Positions 8,762 to 18,159 of a DNA stretch of 64,000 nt are shown here, in pieces. Positions within the stretch are counted from its first letter, which is position 1. The number at the start of each line of letters is the position of its first letter. The notes beneath the pieces are model-generated. The model did no database searches, was not told the origin of the DNA, and worked only from the letters and a program-made list of their open reading frames with translations. The DNA is from Alcaligenaceae bacterium. Lineage in GTDB: Bacteria; Pseudomonadota; Gammaproteobacteria; Burkholderiales; Burkholderiaceae_B. The stretch spans positions 124,001 through 188,000 of the forward strand of contig JACCES010000003.1 of NCBI GenBank assembly GCA_013416455.1, in the 5' to 3' direction. A program made the translations under genes and the position numbers.

Positions 8762-9505
8762 TCACATATACATGCCGCCGTTGACGTGCAGCGTGGTGCC
8801 GGTGATGTAGGCCGCCTGCGGCCCGGCGAGAAAGGCCACTGCATTCGCCACGTCCGCCGCCGCCCCCATCCTGCCCAGTGGAATCTGCGACAGAATGGCC
8901 GAAGTCTGGTTCTCGTCGAGGGCGCGGGTCATGTCGGTTTCGATGAAACCCGGCGCGACGCAGTTGACCGTGATGTTGCGGCTGCCCAGCTCGCGGGCCA
9001 GGGCGCGGCTCATGCCCGCCACGCCGGCCTTGGCCGCGGCGTAGTTCGACTGGCCGGGATTGCCGCTGGAGCCGATCACGGACGTGATATTGATGATGCG
9101 ACCCCCGCGGGCCTTCATCATGGGGCGGATCACCGCGCGCGACAGGCGGAACACCGCCGACAGGTTGGTTTCGATCACCGCCTGCCAGTCGTCGTCCTTC
9201 AGCCGCATCGCCAGATTGTCGCGCGTGATGCCGGCATTGTTCACCAGGATGTGCGGCCCGCCGTCCTGCTTGCCCAGCTCGGCCACCAGGGCCTCGCAGG
9301 CGGCGGCATCGTCGACGTCGAGCACCACGCCGCGGCCGCCCAGGGGTTCGAGCTGTTCCTGGATGCTGCGCGCGCCGGCTTCGGACGTGGCCGTTCCCAC
9401 CACTGTGGCGCCGCGCTGCGCCAGCTCATGCGCGATGGCCTTGCCTATGCCGCGCGTGGCGCCGGTCACCAGGGCCAGCTTCCCCTGCAATTCCTTTTCC
9501 TGCAT
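8762..9505 (-). CDS. fabG: 3-oxoacyl-[acyl-carrier-protein] reductase
   Basis: NADPH-dependent short-chain dehydrogenase that reduces 3-oxoacyl-ACP in fatty acid elongation. From ATG 9505 the protein has 247 residues. The Rossmann glycine motif TGATRGIG is at 14-21, NNAG at 89-92, and the catalytic set is Asn114, Ser142, Tyr155 and Lys159 (YAAAK). Another ATG at 9511 overlaps the fabD stop (TGATG), but the AGGGG ribosome site is 8 nt from 9505 and only 2 nt from 9511, so 9505 is preferred. It is the last gene before the terminator that separates the fab operon from acpP. Confidence 0.97.
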   Translation of the reverse strand: MQEKELQGKLALVTGATRGIGKAIAHELAQRGATVVGTATSEAGARSIQEQLEPLGGRGVVLDVDDAAACEALVAELGKQDGGPHILVNNAGITRDNLAMRLKDDDWQAVIETNLSAVFRLSRAVIRPMMKARGGRIINITSVIGSSGNPGQSNYAAAKAGVAGMSRALARELGSRNITVNCVAPGFIETDMTRALDENQTSAILSQIPLGRMGAAADVANAVAFLAGPQAAYITGTTLHVNGGMYM

Positions 9506-9510
9506 GATCA

Positions 9511-10443
9511 TCACCCCTGAAGAAGATCGAGAGCCGCCTGCATGGAGGCGGGATCGGTGATCGCAAGGCCGATGAGATCCTTGTCGATGCGCTTGGTGAG
9601 GCCGTTCAGCACCTTGCCCGGGCCGCACTCGACGATATGGGTCACGCCCTGCGCCTTCATGGCCTGCACGGTTTCCACCCAACGCACGGGATGCCATGCC
9701 TGGCGAACCAGGGCATCGCGGATGGCGGCGGCTTCGGTCTCCGCGGCCACGTCGACGTTGTTGATGACCGGCACGGAAGGCAGGTTCACGGCGATGCCGG
9801 CCAGCGCCGATTGCAGGACGTCGGCGGCCGGCTTCAAAAGACTGGAATGGAAGGGCGCGGACACCGGCAGCGGCAGCGCGCGCTTGGCGCCTTTGGCCTT
9901 GGCCAGCTCGCAGGCGCGCTCGACCGCCGCCTTGTGGCCGGCGATGACGACCTGGGCGGGCGCATTGAAGTTCACGGCTTCCACGATCTGCGATTCGGCG
10001 GCCTGAACGCAGACCTCGCGGACGTCGTCGTCCGAAAGGCCAAGCACCGCCGCCATGGCGCCGGTGCCCACCGGCACCGCGGCCTGCATGGCATCGGCGC
10101 GCACACGCACGATGCGCACAGCGTCTTCCAGCCCGAGCGCGCCCGCCGCCGTCAGGGCCGAATACTCGCCCAGGCTGTGGCCCGCCATGATGGCGGGCTG
10201 CGCACCGCCGGCCTCGCGCCAGGCGGCATGCACGGCCACGGCGGACGCCAGCATGACCGGTTGCGTGTTCGTGGTCAGGTTGAGGTCTTCAGCGGGGCCT
10301 TGCGCGATCAGCGCGGCCAGATCCTGGCCCAGCGCCGCGCCGGCCCGGTCGAGCGTCTGCCGCACGGCGGCATTGCCCGCCCAGGCATCGAGCATGCCCA
10401 CCGACTGCGATCCCTGCCCGGGAAACACGAATGCAATTTTCAT
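9511..10443 (-). CDS. fabD: Malonyl-CoA:ACP transacylase
   Basis: Loads malonyl groups from CoA onto ACP for the condensing enzymes. The 310-residue product begins MKIAFVFPGQGSQSVGM, the conserved N-terminus. The nucleophile is Ser90 in AGHSLGEYSAL and the catalytic His lies in PVSAPFHSSLL. The ATG at 10443 was chosen over an upstream in-frame opening that has no family similarity; an AAGG lies just before it. It sits 61 bp after fabH and its stop overlaps or abuts the fabG start, consistent with one operon. Confidence 0.98.
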   Translation of the reverse strand: MKIAFVFPGQGSQSVGMLDAWAGNAAVRQTLDRAGAALGQDLAALIAQGPAEDLNLTTNTQPVMLASAVAVHAAWREAGGAQPAIMAGHSLGEYSALTAAGALGLEDAVRIVRVRADAMQAAVPVGTGAMAAVLGLSDDDVREVCVQAAESQIVEAVNFNAPAQVVIAGHKAAVERACELAKAKGAKRALPLPVSAPFHSSLLKPAADVLQSALAGIAVNLPSVPVINNVDVAAETEAAAIRDALVRQAWHPVRWVETVQAMKAQGVTHIVECGPGKVLNGLTKRIDKDLIGLAITDPASMQAALDLLQG

Positions 10444-10504
10444 GGCCTTAATCTTGAATGAGTGGAAAGGTAAACCGCATACGGCACGGGATGACGGCGG
10501 CCGG

Positions 10505-11479
10505 CTACATGCGCGCCAGCACCGACCCCCAGGTGAAGCCGCCGCCCACGCCCTGCATGAGCACCAGGTCGCCCGGCTTGACTCGGCCGTCGCGGCGCGC
10601 GGCATCGAGCGCCAGCGGCACGCTGGCCGCCGAGGTATTGGCGTGCCGGTCGACGGTGATGACGACCTTGTCTTCCGGCAAGCCCAGCTTGCGGCCGAGG
10701 AAGTTGATGATGCGGACGTTGGCCTGATGCGGGACCAGCCAGTCTATGTCTTCGAGCCTGATGCCCGCGCTTTCGCAGACGCCCTGCGCGGACGCGGCAA
10801 GCGAAGTGACCGCCAGCTTGAACACGGCCTGGCCGTCCATGCGCAGGAAGGGGTCGCCGGTGACCTCGCCATGGGCCACGTTGCCGGCGGCGTAGAGAAT
10901 CTTCATCTGGCTGCCATCGGCGTTGAGCCGCGCGCCCAGAATGCCCGGCTCTTCGGAGGCGCGCAAGACCACGGCGCCCGCGCCATCGCCGAACAGCACG
11001 CAGGTGCCGCGGTCGTTCCAGTCGAGGATGCTGGAGAACACTTCGGCCCCGATCACCAGCGCGGTGGTGGCGCGCTCGGCGCGGATGAAGGCTTCGGCCG
11101 TGGTCAGCGCATAGACGAAGCCGCTGCAGACGGCCTGCACGTCGAATGCGGCCGCGCCCTTGTTGCCGAGCTGAGCCTGCACCAGACAGGCCGTGCTGGG
11201 AAAGATGAAGTCGGGGGTGGATGTGGCGACGATGATGAGATCGAGCTCGGAAGCGTCCACGCCGGCATCGGCCAGCGCGCGCCGCGCCGCTTCGGTCGCA
11301 AGCTGGCTGGTGACGACACCGGGGTCCGCCAGATGACGCTGCCGGATGCCGGTGCGCTCGGTGATCCAGGTATCGGAAGTCACGATCTGCCGGGTCGCCA
11401 GATCGGCCGCCAGCTCATCGTTGGAAACCACGCGAGGCGGCAGGTAGCCGCCCGAACCGATTATCTTGGCATATGGCAT
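10505..11479 (-). CDS. fabH: 3-oxoacyl-[acyl-carrier-protein] synthase III
   Basis: Initiating condensing enzyme that joins acetyl-CoA (or a related starter) to malonyl-ACP. The 324-residue protein has the usual length. Catalytic Cys118 lies in [13 protein letters not shown], the His in PHQANVRI and the Asn in [13 protein letters not shown]. The ATG at 11479 follows a GGAAG site. It is 35 bp after plsX in the yceD-rpmF-plsX-fabH-fabD-fabG operon. Confidence 0.98.
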   Translation of the reverse strand: MPYAKIIGSGGYLPPRVVSNDELAADLATRQIVTSDTWITERTGIRQRHLADPGVVTSQLATEAARRALADAGVDASELDLIIVATSTPDFIFPSTACLVQAQLGNKGAAAFDVQAVCSGFVYALTTAEAFIRAERATTALVIGAEVFSSILDWNDRGTCVLFGDGAGAVVLRASEEPGILGARLNADGSQMKILYAAGNVAHGEVTGDPFLRMDGQAVFKLAVTSLAASAQGVCESAGIRLEDIDWLVPHQANVRIINFLGRKLGLPEDKVVITVDRHANTSAASVPLALDAARRDGRVKPGDLVLMQGVGGGFTWGSVLARM

Positions 11480-11514
11480 AGTGTGCTTCCAGGCTCCGCC
11501 GGTGCGCCACGGCG

Positions 11515-12579
11515 CTAGGCGGGTGTTTCGTTCGATGTGTCCACAGCCCCGGCCTGCATGCGCTCGCGCAGATGCGCTATGGCTTGAGTAGTGCCGGCAA
11601 GCAGGCCATTGTGAACCGCTTCACGCGTGCGCTGGAGTGCATGGCCGAAGGCATAGGCATCGGCGGAGCCGTGACTCTTTATGACAATGCCGCGCAGCCC
11701 CAGCAGCGCCGCGCCATTATAGCGACGATTGTCCACCTTATCGCGCAGGCGGCTGAGCACCGGCCGGGCGATCATGCCCGCCCCCATGGAAAAGACATCG
11801 CGGGTGAATTCGGCGCGCAGCATCGAGGCGACCATCTTGGCCACCCCTTCGATGGATTTCAGCACCACGTTGCCCACGAAACCATCGCACACGATGACGT
11901 CCACCGTGCCCTTGCAGATATCGTCGCCTTCGACGTTGCCGTGGAAGTTCAGGCCGCTCTTGCGCAGCAGCTCGGCCGCCTGTTTGACGACCTCGTTGCC
12001 TTTGATGACTTCTTCGCCGATGTTCAGCAGGCCCACCGTCGGCTGCCTGCGCTGATCGAGCGCGCCAACCAGGGCGGTGCCCATGATGGCGAACTGAAGC
12101 AGATGCTCGGCCGTGCAATCGACGTTGGCGCCGAGATCGAGCACCGTGGTGGCGCCGCCCTTGACGTTGGGAATGGAGGTCGAGATCGCCGGCCGGTCGA
12201 TGCCGTCGAGCGTCTTGAGCAGATACCGCGATACCGCCATGAGCGCACCGGTATTGCCCGCCGACACGCAGGCGTCGGCCCGGCCGTCCTTGACGGCCTG
12301 TATGGCGACGCGCATGGACGAGTCCTTCTTGCGCCGCAATGCCACTTCGACCGTGTCGTCCATGAGAACGACTTCGGAAGCGGGCAGCAGTTCATACCAG
12401 CCCGTGCCGCCCGCCCCTTCCTTGTCGAGCGCCTGCTGAATGGCGTCCGCGGGCCCCGAAAGCAGAAAACGCGTATCGGGATAGCGCTTCGCAAACTGCA
12501 CCACAGCGGGAACGGTGACCGACAGACCGTGGTCACCACCCATGCAATCTACCGCTATGCGTATCGATGCCGACGACAT
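11515..12579 (-). CDS. plsX: Phosphate acyltransferase
   Basis: Makes acyl-phosphate from acyl-ACP, the donor for PlsY in phospholipid synthesis; peripheral membrane/cytoplasmic. The 354-residue protein starts with the conserved [11 protein letters not shown] segment and contains [26 protein letters not shown] and [16 protein letters not shown]-like segments (here [14 protein letters not shown]). It lies between rpmF and fabH in the usual operon. The ribosome site before ATG 12579 is weak, which leaves the exact start slightly open. Confidence 0.97.
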   Translation of the reverse strand: MSSASIRIAVDCMGGDHGLSVTVPAVVQFAKRYPDTRFLLSGPADAIQQALDKEGAGGTGWYELLPASEVVLMDDTVEVALRRKKDSSMRVAIQAVKDGRADACVSAGNTGALMAVSRYLLKTLDGIDRPAISTSIPNVKGGATTVLDLGANVDCTAEHLLQFAIMGTALVGALDQRRQPTVGLLNIGEEVIKGNEVVKQAAELLRKSGLNFHGNVEGDDICKGTVDVIVCDGFVGNVVLKSIEGVAKMVASMLRAEFTRDVFSMGAGMIARPVLSRLRDKVDNRRYNGAALLGLRGIVIKSHGSADAYAFGHALQRTREAVHNGLLAGTTQAIAHLRERMQAGAVDTSNETPA

Positions 12580-12618
12580 CTACGATGGAGTCCGGGCAGC
12601 TTCAGTATGCGGACAAGA

Positions 12619-12801
12619 TCACTCGTCGTTCTTGGTCTTCAGGACCTTGCGGCCGCGGTAGAAGCCATTGGGAGAGATGTGGTGGCGCAGGTGCAGTTCG
12701 CCGGTCGTGGGCTCGATCGCGGTGGGCGGCGTGCCCAGGGAATCGTGCGAACGATGCATGCCGCGCTTGGACGGACTTTTCTTGTTTTGCTGAACGGCCA
12801 T
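12619..12801 (-). CDS. rpmF: 50S ribosomal protein L32
   Basis: A 60-residue basic protein of the large ribosomal subunit. The N-terminus [20 protein letters not shown] is diagnostic for L32, and the centre carries [17 protein letters not shown]. An AGGAG site lies 9 nt before the ATG. It sits between yceD and plsX, the standard arrangement that links a ribosomal protein to lipid synthesis genes. The C-terminal zinc-binding cysteines found in some L32 proteins are absent, as in other proteobacterial forms. Confidence 0.98.
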   Translation of the reverse strand: MAVQQNKKSPSKRGMHRSHDSLGTPPTAIEPTTGELHLRHHISPNGFYRGRKVLKTKNDE

Positions 12802-12821
12802 GATGGATGACTCCTGTTAGA

Positions 12822-13379
12822 TCAATCTTTCTTTAGCTCCGCCAGCACCGCAAACGGCGATGGGCGGCCGGTATCGTTGTCTTCCGCCGCTTCCAGCGGC
12901 TTGGGCAACGATGGACAAACCTCGTGCTTGGGCACATAGGGTAAAGCCAGGATCAGCTCGTCTTCGACGAGCGACAAAGCATCGAAATGCGCGGAACCCG
13001 CCACGCAATCCGGAGCGTCCGGATCATCGTCCACCTGCTCTTCGGTTTCGAGCTCCGCTTCGGTTTCGACCAGCTGCAGACGGTTTTCGACATCCAGGGG
13101 CAGGTCGAGCGGCCCAAGGCAGCGCTGGCATTCCAGCGTCACCACGGCATGCGCCCGCAACGTCAGATGACGCCGGCCCAGGCTGTCGGTTTCGCCGGCA
13201 AGCTGCCAGTCGACTTCGCGGTCGGGCTGAGCGGGCAGGCCGTCAAGCAACCGGGAAAGCCCCCGCAGCGCGACTTTGCCCCGCAGCGTGCGCCGCAGAC
13301 GGGCAAGATCCCAGACATCGACGCTCCCGCCGGAAAAACGCGGTTCGCCTTGCTGTTCCCGCCCTTCGTGCTCGCCCAT
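12822..13379 (-). CDS. yceD: YceD family protein (DUF177), 23S rRNA accumulation
   Basis: Conserved protein encoded before rpmF in most bacteria and linked to 23S rRNA accumulation; the molecular mechanism is not settled. The 185-residue product has the family cysteine pair at 84 and 87 (ECQRCLGPL) and the C-terminal segment SLVEDELILALPYVPKHEVC. The frame stays open upstream to 13598, but that part is low-complexity Lys/Arg-rich and lies in the presumed leader; the ATG at 13379 has an AAGGG site 8 nt upstream and gives the normal family length. It is the first gene after a strong minus-strand promoter. Confidence 0.9.
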   Translation of the reverse strand: MGEHEGREQQGEPRFSGGSVDVWDLARLRRTLRGKVALRGLSRLLDGLPAQPDREVDWQLAGETDSLGRRHLTLRAHAVVTLECQRCLGPLDLPLDVENRLQLVETEAELETEEQVDDDPDAPDCVAGSAHFDALSLVEDELILALPYVPKHEVCPSLPKPLEAAEDNDTGRPSPFAVLAELKKD

Positions 13380-13436
13380 GTCCGCGCCCTTGCTGTTTCT
13401 GCCCGCACGCTCCTGCCCGCACTTCCGTGCCGGCCC

Positions 13437-13470
13437 TTGCTTTTTTCCTTGCTTTTTCCTGCTTTTTCCC
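13437..13470 (-). repeat. Three A-rich direct repeats in the yceD leader
   Basis: Read on the minus strand, the unit GGAAAAAGCA occurs three times in tandem with one extra A or spacer base between copies. It lies between the proposed promoter (13560-13589) and the yceD start (13379), so it would be in the 5' leader of the yceD-rpmF-plsX-fab mRNA. Another A run lies nearby at 13491-13497. Function unknown; a translation enhancer or protein-binding site is possible. Confidence 0.55.
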
Positions 13471-13559
13471 GTTACCCGCAGCCTGCCCGCTTTTTTTGCC
13501 CGCAACGCGTGCGCCACGAACCAGGGCCTCTGCTGTACCAAGCACAAAGAAAACGTAGA

Positions 13560-13589
13560 ATAATAGCTGTTCGCCGCTCTGCGAGTCAA
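13560..13589 (-). promoter_or_regulatory. Sigma70-type promoter for the yceD-rpmF-plsX-fab operon
   Basis: On the minus strand a -35 TTGACT (13589-13584) and a -10 TATTAT (13565-13560) are separated by 18 bp; each differs from consensus at one base. Transcription would start near 13553 and give a leader of about 175 nt before yceD. It lies just outside the divergent maf gene, whose start is at 13613. Confidence 0.75.
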
Positions 13590-13612
13590 TCCGTCCAACC
13601 CATTACCATCTC

Positions 13613-14206
13613 ATGCGTCTCATTCTAGCCTCAAGTTCGCCCTACCGTCAGGACATGCTCAAACGCCTGGCCCTGCCCTTCACCGCCATTCCTCCCGATG
13701 TGGACGAACGTCCGCTGCCCGGCGAAAACCCGGCGGCGCTGGCCTTGCGGCTGGCCCGCGCCAAGGCCGCGGCGGTGGCGCAACGGCACCCCGGCGGCAT
13801 CATCATCGGCTCGGACCAGGTCGCGACCTTCGATGGCCGGGCCATCGGCAAGCCCGGCGACCACGAAAGCGCCACGGCTCAGCTGCACATGCTGAGCGGG
13901 CGCAGCGTTACCTTCCATACCGCCCTGTGCGTGACCGACGGCCGGCACGAAGAATCCGACGATATCGTGACGGTCTGCCGCTTTCGCCAGCTGGGCGCCG
14001 ACGAAATCCAGCACTACCTGCTGCGCGAACGGCCTTACGATACCGCCGGCAGCGCCAAGGCGGAGGGCCTGGGCATCGCCCTGATGGACGCCATGCAGTC
14101 CGACGACCCCACGGCCATCATCGGGCTGCCGCTGATCGCCCTGTCGCGCATGTTGCGCGGCTTCGGCCTCAACCCCCTGCTGGCCCACACGGAAAGCACG
14201 ACATGA
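13613..14206 (+). CDS. yceF: Maf family nucleotide pyrophosphatase (YceF type)
   Basis: House-cleaning nucleoside triphosphate pyrophosphatase; the YceF subgroup hydrolyses m7GTP. The 197-residue protein shows the Maf signature SSSPYR at 7-12, DERP at 31-34, GSDQV with Asp68 as the likely general base, and the C-terminal DTAGSAKAEGLG and TAIIGLPL segments. It is divergent from the yceD-rpmF operon, the same neighbourhood as E. coli yceF. No clear ribosome site precedes the ATG. Its stop overlaps the next gene by 4 bp (ATGA). Confidence 0.93.
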   Translation: MRLILASSSPYRQDMLKRLALPFTAIPPDVDERPLPGENPAALALRLARAKAAAVAQRHPGGIIIGSDQVATFDGRAIGKPGDHESATAQLHMLSGRSVTFHTALCVTDGRHEESDDIVTVCRFRQLGADEIQHYLLRERPYDTAGSAKAEGLGIALMDAMQSDDPTAIIGLPLIALSRMLRGFGLNPLLAHTESTT

Positions 14207-14919
14207 GTCCCGGCACCCTGCACCTGATTCCTGTCGGTCTGGGCGATGCGCCGCCTTCGTCCTGGCTACCCGACGACGTCCGCAGCCTGGCCGGGCGGCT
14301 CGACACCTATATCGCCGAAAACGCCAAGACGGCGCGCGCCTTTCTCAAGACGGTGGGCACGGCCCGCCCCCTGCAGGAAATCACCATCCACACACTGGAG
14401 CGGGATACGGATGCGCGGCAGATCCGGCAGTGGCTGGAACCCCTGCTCAAGGGCGGCGAGCTCGGCCTGGTGTCGGAAGCGGGCTGCCCCGCCGTGGCCG
14501 ATCCGGGCGCGCGCGTGGCGGCCATGGCCCATGCGATGGGCTTGCGCGTGGCGCCCTGGGTCGGCCCATCGTCGCTGCTGCTGGGCCTCATGGCAAGCGG
14601 CCTGGAGGGCCAGCGCTTCACCTTCCACGGTTATGCGCCGCAGCGGCCCGACGAGCGGGCCCGCAGCCTCAAGGCCTGGGAAACCACGTCGCGGCAGCAT
14701 GCGCAGACACAGCTTCTGATCGAAACCCCTTACCGCAATGACGCCATGTTCCAGAGCCTGCTGCAGACGCTCAAGGGCGACACCCGGCTGTGCGTCGCGC
14801 GCTCGCTGACAACCGCCGACGAATGGATACGCACATACAGCATCACGGAATGGAAGCAGAAGCCGGCACCGGAACTCGCCAGGAAGCCCACGCTGTTCCT
14901 GTTCCTGGCGGCGCGCTGA
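14203..14919 (+). CDS. SAM-dependent methyltransferase, RsmI-like tetrapyrrole-methylase family
   Basis: A 238-residue protein of the TP-methylase fold. The N-terminal strand LHLIPVGLG and the segment LGLVSEAGCPAVADPG (compare VSDAGTPLISDPG in RsmI) form the cofactor site, followed by VAPWVGPSSLLLGLMASGL, FTFHGYAPQ and QLLIETPYRNDAMFQSLL. It is shorter than RsmI (about 280 residues) and lacks its C-terminal extension, so it is an RsmI paralogue rather than RsmI itself; the substrate is unknown. ATG 14203 overlaps the yceF stop, indicating one operon. Confidence 0.85.
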   Translation: MSPGTLHLIPVGLGDAPPSSWLPDDVRSLAGRLDTYIAENAKTARAFLKTVGTARPLQEITIHTLERDTDARQIRQWLEPLLKGGELGLVSEAGCPAVADPGARVAAMAHAMGLRVAPWVGPSSLLLGLMASGLEGQRFTFHGYAPQRPDERARSLKAWETTSRQHAQTQLLIETPYRNDAMFQSLLQTLKGDTRLCVARSLTTADEWIRTYSITEWKQKPAPELARKPTLFLFLAAR

Positions 14920-14984
14920 ACATGCCGCGCGATATCCCGGCCCTTCCGCCCGCCGGCGGTCACTGTCTTCGCGGGCTGGCGCTC

Positions 14985-15812
14985 ATGCCGGAGCGGGTGG
15001 CCGGGCAATGGCCCGGCCTCCGGCGGCGCCTGCGGCAAGCCGTCGCCGGCCCGGCACTGGCCGCCGCCGCCCTGCTGGCCGGGTGCGCCGCGCCCGGCGG
15101 CGATACGCTGAAAATAGACCGCAGCGTACAGGCGGTCAGCCACAGCAGCCGGGTTTCCGTCGTGGTGCTCCACTACACCGTCTCCGACACGCCTCGTTCA
15201 CTGGAAATCCTGTCCAGGCGCAACGTCAGCAGCCATTACCTGATCACCGACGAAACCCCGCCGCGCATCTACCAGCTCGTCGATGAAAGCCGCCGCGCCT
15301 GGCATGCCGGCGAGAGCGAATGGTATGGCCGCAGCGATCTGAACGCGGCTTCCATCGGCGTGGAAATCGTGAACGCCGGCCCCGTCGGCAAAGGGTGGCA
15401 GCCCTATCCGGACGCCCAGCTGCGGGCACTGATCCCTCTGCTGAAGGACATCGTGGCCCGCCACCAGATACTGCCCCGCAACCTGGTCGGCCACAGCGAC
15501 GTGGCCCCCCAGCGCAAACAGGACCCGGGGCCGGCCTTTCCGTGGAAGACGCTGGCGGAGGCCGGCCTGGGGCGCTGGTACGACGAGGCCAGGGCCGCCG
15601 AGCTGACCGGCCGATACCGCCGCGAGGGCCTCCCGCCCATGATCGCCATACAGGAAAAACTGCGCCGCGCCGGTTATGCGGTGCCGGCCACCGGCATGCT
15701 CGACGCTGAAACCCGGCGCGTCATCAGCGCCTTCCAGATGCATTACCGGCCCGCCCGCCATGACGGCGAACCGGACGCGGAAACCCTGGCCATACTGGAT
15801 TCCCTGCCCTGA
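14985..15812 (+). CDS. amiD: N-acetylmuramoyl-L-alanine amidase, AmiD-like lipoprotein
   Basis: Zinc amidase that cuts the bond between N-acetylmuramic acid and the peptide in murein fragments. From ATG 14985 the 275-residue protein has an Arg-rich start, a hydrophobic stretch and a lipobox LLAGC with the lipidated Cys at 34. Amidase_2 zinc ligands are visible in VVVLHYT and GHSDVAPQRKQDPGP, with NVSSHYLI nearby. The C-terminus (from about 215) is a peptidoglycan-binding domain (IQEKLRRAGYAV ... FQMHYRP). An in-frame ATG at 14922, 3 nt after the preceding stop, is an alternative start with a longer N-terminus. Presumed outer-membrane lipoprotein facing the periplasm. Confidence 0.88.
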   Translation: MPERVAGQWPGLRRRLRQAVAGPALAAAALLAGCAAPGGDTLKIDRSVQAVSHSSRVSVVVLHYTVSDTPRSLEILSRRNVSSHYLITDETPPRIYQLVDESRRAWHAGESEWYGRSDLNAASIGVEIVNAGPVGKGWQPYPDAQLRALIPLLKDIVARHQILPRNLVGHSDVAPQRKQDPGPAFPWKTLAEAGLGRWYDEARAAELTGRYRREGLPPMIAIQEKLRRAGYAVPATGMLDAETRRVISAFQMHYRPARHDGEPDAETLAILDSLP

Positions 15813-15836
15813 TCCCGGATTCAGGGCCGCCCCAGG

Positions 15837-16469
15837 TCAGCCTTTAGCGCGCCCCGACAGAAAACGGACCAGAAGAATCACCGCCAGGATCACTGCGTAA
15901 ACGACCGGCTCGCGGTAATCCACCTTGCCGCTGCGCACCAGCCAGAAGTGCCAGACCGACAGCACGGCAATGGCATAGATGCAGGCATGCAGGCGCTGCC
16001 AGTGGCGCCCCAGCCGCCGCATCCAGCCCTGCGTGGAAGTCAGCGCCAGCAGCGCCATGGGAATCGTGGCCAGCACGCCCACCCAGACAAAGGTCCGCTG
16101 GATGATGTCGGCCCACATTTCCGCCAGCGACCATCCGCGCTCCCAATACGCCCAGCCCAGCACATGCAGCGCGGTATAGAAGAAGCTGAACAGGCCCAGC
16201 ATGCGGCGCAGGCCGACCAGCGCCGGCTGCCCGAGCAGGCGCCGCAGCGGAGTCACACAAAGCGTGAGCCAGAGCAGGACCATGGCCCAGATCCCGGTGG
16301 AGCGGATCAGGAACTCGGGAGGGTTGGCGCCCAGCCCTTCGGGCCCGCCCGCCAGAAAGAACCACCGGAACACGGGAAACAGGCAAAGCACGAACAGCAG
16401 CAGCTTGAAGCGCGCGACCCGCCGGGCCGTCCAGCGTGCTCCCGCCGCGGGCGCGTGGTCAGAAATCAC
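15837..16469 (-). CDS. msrQ: Haem-binding membrane subunit of the MsrPQ methionine sulfoxide reductase
   Basis: Cytochrome b-type inner-membrane protein that passes electrons to periplasmic MsrP for repair of oxidised methionine. The protein has about six hydrophobic segments, with haem-ligand type histidines in [20 protein letters not shown] and [10 protein letters not shown] chose the GTG at 16469, which overlaps the msrP stop by 11 bp and gives 210 residues, the same size as E. coli MsrQ; no good ribosome site is seen, so an ATG at 16511 inside msrP cannot be ruled out. It ends 24 bp from the convergent amiD-like gene. Confidence 0.92.
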   Translation of the reverse strand: MISDHAPAAGARWTARRVARFKLLLFVLCLFPVFRWFFLAGGPEGLGANPPEFLIRSTGIWAMVLLWLTLCVTPLRRLLGQPALVGLRRMLGLFSFFYTALHVLGWAYWERGWSLAEMWADIIQRTFVWVGVLATIPMALLALTSTQGWMRRLGRHWQRLHACIYAIAVLSVWHFWLVRSGKVDYREPVVYAVILAVILLVRFLSGRAKG

Positions 16470-17421
16470 GCGACAAGTCCATGCCGGCGTACAGCGACGC
16501 CACCTGCTCACCGTAGCCGTTGAACATGCGGGTCTTCACGCGAGGCGCCAGGATATGGTCGCCGATGCGCCTTTCAGTCGCCTGGCTCCAGCGCGGATGC
16601 GGCACATCGGGATTCACATTGGCATAGAAGCCGTACTCGGTCGGCGCCGCGACCATCCAGCTGCTGCTGGGTTTTTCTTCGACGCAACGGATGCGCACGA
16701 TGGACTTGCCGGACTTGAAACCGTATTTCCAGGGGACCGCCAGACGCAGGGGCGCGCCATTCTGGTTCGGCAGCACCTTGCCGTACAGGCCGAACACCAG
16801 CAGAGTCAGCGGGTGCATGGCTTCGTCCATGCGCAACGCTTCGACATAGGGCCAGTCGATGATGCGCCGCCCGACGCCGGGCATGGCCTCGGGCTGCAAC
16901 GCAGTCTCGAAGGTCACATACCGCGCATTGCCCGTGGGTTCCACCTGCCGCAGCAATTCCGACAGGGGGTAGCCCACCCAGGGTACAACCATGGACCAGG
17001 CCTCGACGCAACGAAGCCGGTAGATGCGTTCTTCCATGGGAGCCAGCTTGCGCAGGGCGTCGATGTCGAAAGTACGGGGCTTCAGGACTTCGCCCTCGAC
17101 CGCCACGGCCCACGGCTCGGTCACCATCCGGCCGGCATGGCGGCGCGGATCGCCCTTGTCGGTGCCGAACTCGTAGAAATTGTTGTAGCTGGTGATGTCG
17201 CGCCACGAGGTGGGTTTTTCCATGACGGAAAACTCGGCGTTGGTCCTGCCTTCCAGGGCCGGGCCGGTGCTTTCGTCGGCGCGGGCCGCAAAGGCGGCGG
17301 GGCCCGCCCCGGCCAGCGCGCCCAGCGCGGCCGCGCGCCCCAGCCAGCGGCGGCGGTCCATCCAGACGTGTTCCGGGGTGATTTCAGTTGCGGGAACCCT
17401 CGGAATGCGAAATCTTGACAT
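16459..17421 (-). CDS. msrP: Periplasmic protein-methionine-sulfoxide reductase, molybdopterin subunit
   Basis: Periplasmic molybdoenzyme that reduces both diastereomers of methionine sulfoxide in envelope proteins. The 320-residue protein begins with a Tat signal: DRRRWLG around residues 22-28, then an Ala-rich hydrophobic stretch. The likely molybdenum ligand is Cys138 in [15 protein letters not shown]. Further family segments are [32 protein letters not shown] and [18 protein letters not shown]. It is followed and overlapped by msrQ, its electron donor. Confidence 0.97.
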   Translation of the reverse strand: MSRFRIPRVPATEITPEHVWMDRRRWLGRAAALGALAGAGPAAFAARADESTGPALEGRTNAEFSVMEKPTSWRDITSYNNFYEFGTDKGDPRRHAGRMVTEPWAVAVEGEVLKPRTFDIDALRKLAPMEERIYRLRCVEAWSMVVPWVGYPLSELLRQVEPTGNARYVTFETALQPEAMPGVGRRIIDWPYVEALRMDEAMHPLTLLVFGLYGKVLPNQNGAPLRLAVPWKYGFKSGKSIVRIRCVEEKPSSSWMVAAPTEYGFYANVNPDVPHPRWSQATERRIGDHILAPRVKTRMFNGYGEQVASLYAGMDLSRDF

Positions 17422-17505
17422 ACGCGACTCCTGAATGGCGCGGCCTCGGGCATCACGCCTGGAAATGAAGCCCGGCGCGGCGGCGATGCGCGGCGGCCCC
17501 GCGCG

Positions 17506-18159
17506 TCAGGCGCGCCCGCTGAGCCAGTCGCGCATTTCCCGGACGCTGGATACCATGACGGTGGGCTCGGACAATAACAGTGTACGCTTGCTGTGGGCGC
17601 CGTAGGTAACGGCCATGCTGTCCACGCCCGCGCTCGTCGCCATCTGGATGTCATGCGTGGTGTCGCCGACCATGAGGACCTGTTCCGGCTTGAGGCTCAG
17701 CCGCTCCATGATGTCGAACAGCATGGCCGGATGCGGTTTTCCCTGGGATTCGTCCGCACAGCGCGTGCAGTCGAAGCGATCGGCCAGCTGCTGCGCCCGC
17801 AGCACCCGGTCGAGCCCCAGGCGTGTCTTGCCGGTGGCCACGCCCAGACGGATTTCGCGCGATTTCAGCTCATCGAACAGCGGGATGATGCCGTCGAACA
17901 TGACCAGCGTCTGGTCGCGCAGGAAGAAATGATGGCGGTAACGCTCCATGAACAGCGGCACCCGGCCGGCATCGAGCGTGGGCGCGCAGCGCTGCAGGGC
18001 CAGCTCCAGCGACAGGCCGATGACCCAGCTGGCATCTTCCGCCGAGGGAACGGGCAGTTCGAGATCGACGCAGGCGGCCTGTATGGCCTGGGCAATGGAA
18101 GAAGTGGAATCCATGACCGTGCCGTCCCAATCGAAGATCACCGCCTTGTATTGCTTCAC
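17506..18159 (-). CDS. gph: HAD-superfamily phosphatase, phosphoglycolate phosphatase-like
   Basis: Cytoplasmic phosphatase of the HAD IA subgroup. The 217-residue protein starts at a GTG (18159) that overlaps the rluC stop (GTGA), with a GGAG site 8 nt upstream. Motif I is VIFDWDGTV (nucleophile Asp10, Asp12), motif II lies in GVATGKTR, the motif III Lys in GKPHPAMLF and motif IV is GDTTHDIQMA. The substrate cannot be fixed from sequence; phosphoglycolate is the usual annotation. The same gene order rluC-HAD phosphatase is widespread in proteobacteria. Confidence 0.88.
   Translation of the reverse strand: MKQYKAVIFDWDGTVMDSTSSIAQAIQAACVDLELPVPSAEDASWVIGLSLELALQRCAPTLDAGRVPLFMERYRHHFFLRDQTLVMFDGIIPLFDELKSREIRLGVATGKTRLGLDRVLRAQQLADRFDCTRCADESQGKPHPAMLFDIMERLSLKPEQVLMVGDTTHDIQMATSAGVDSMAVTYGAHSKRTLLLSEPTVMVSSVREMRDWLSGRA

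Noticed and set aside
13380-13598. N-terminal extension of yceD upstream of 13379
   Set aside because: The added residues are low-complexity Lys/Arg/Gly-rich, overlap the repeat and promoter region, and would exceed the family length.
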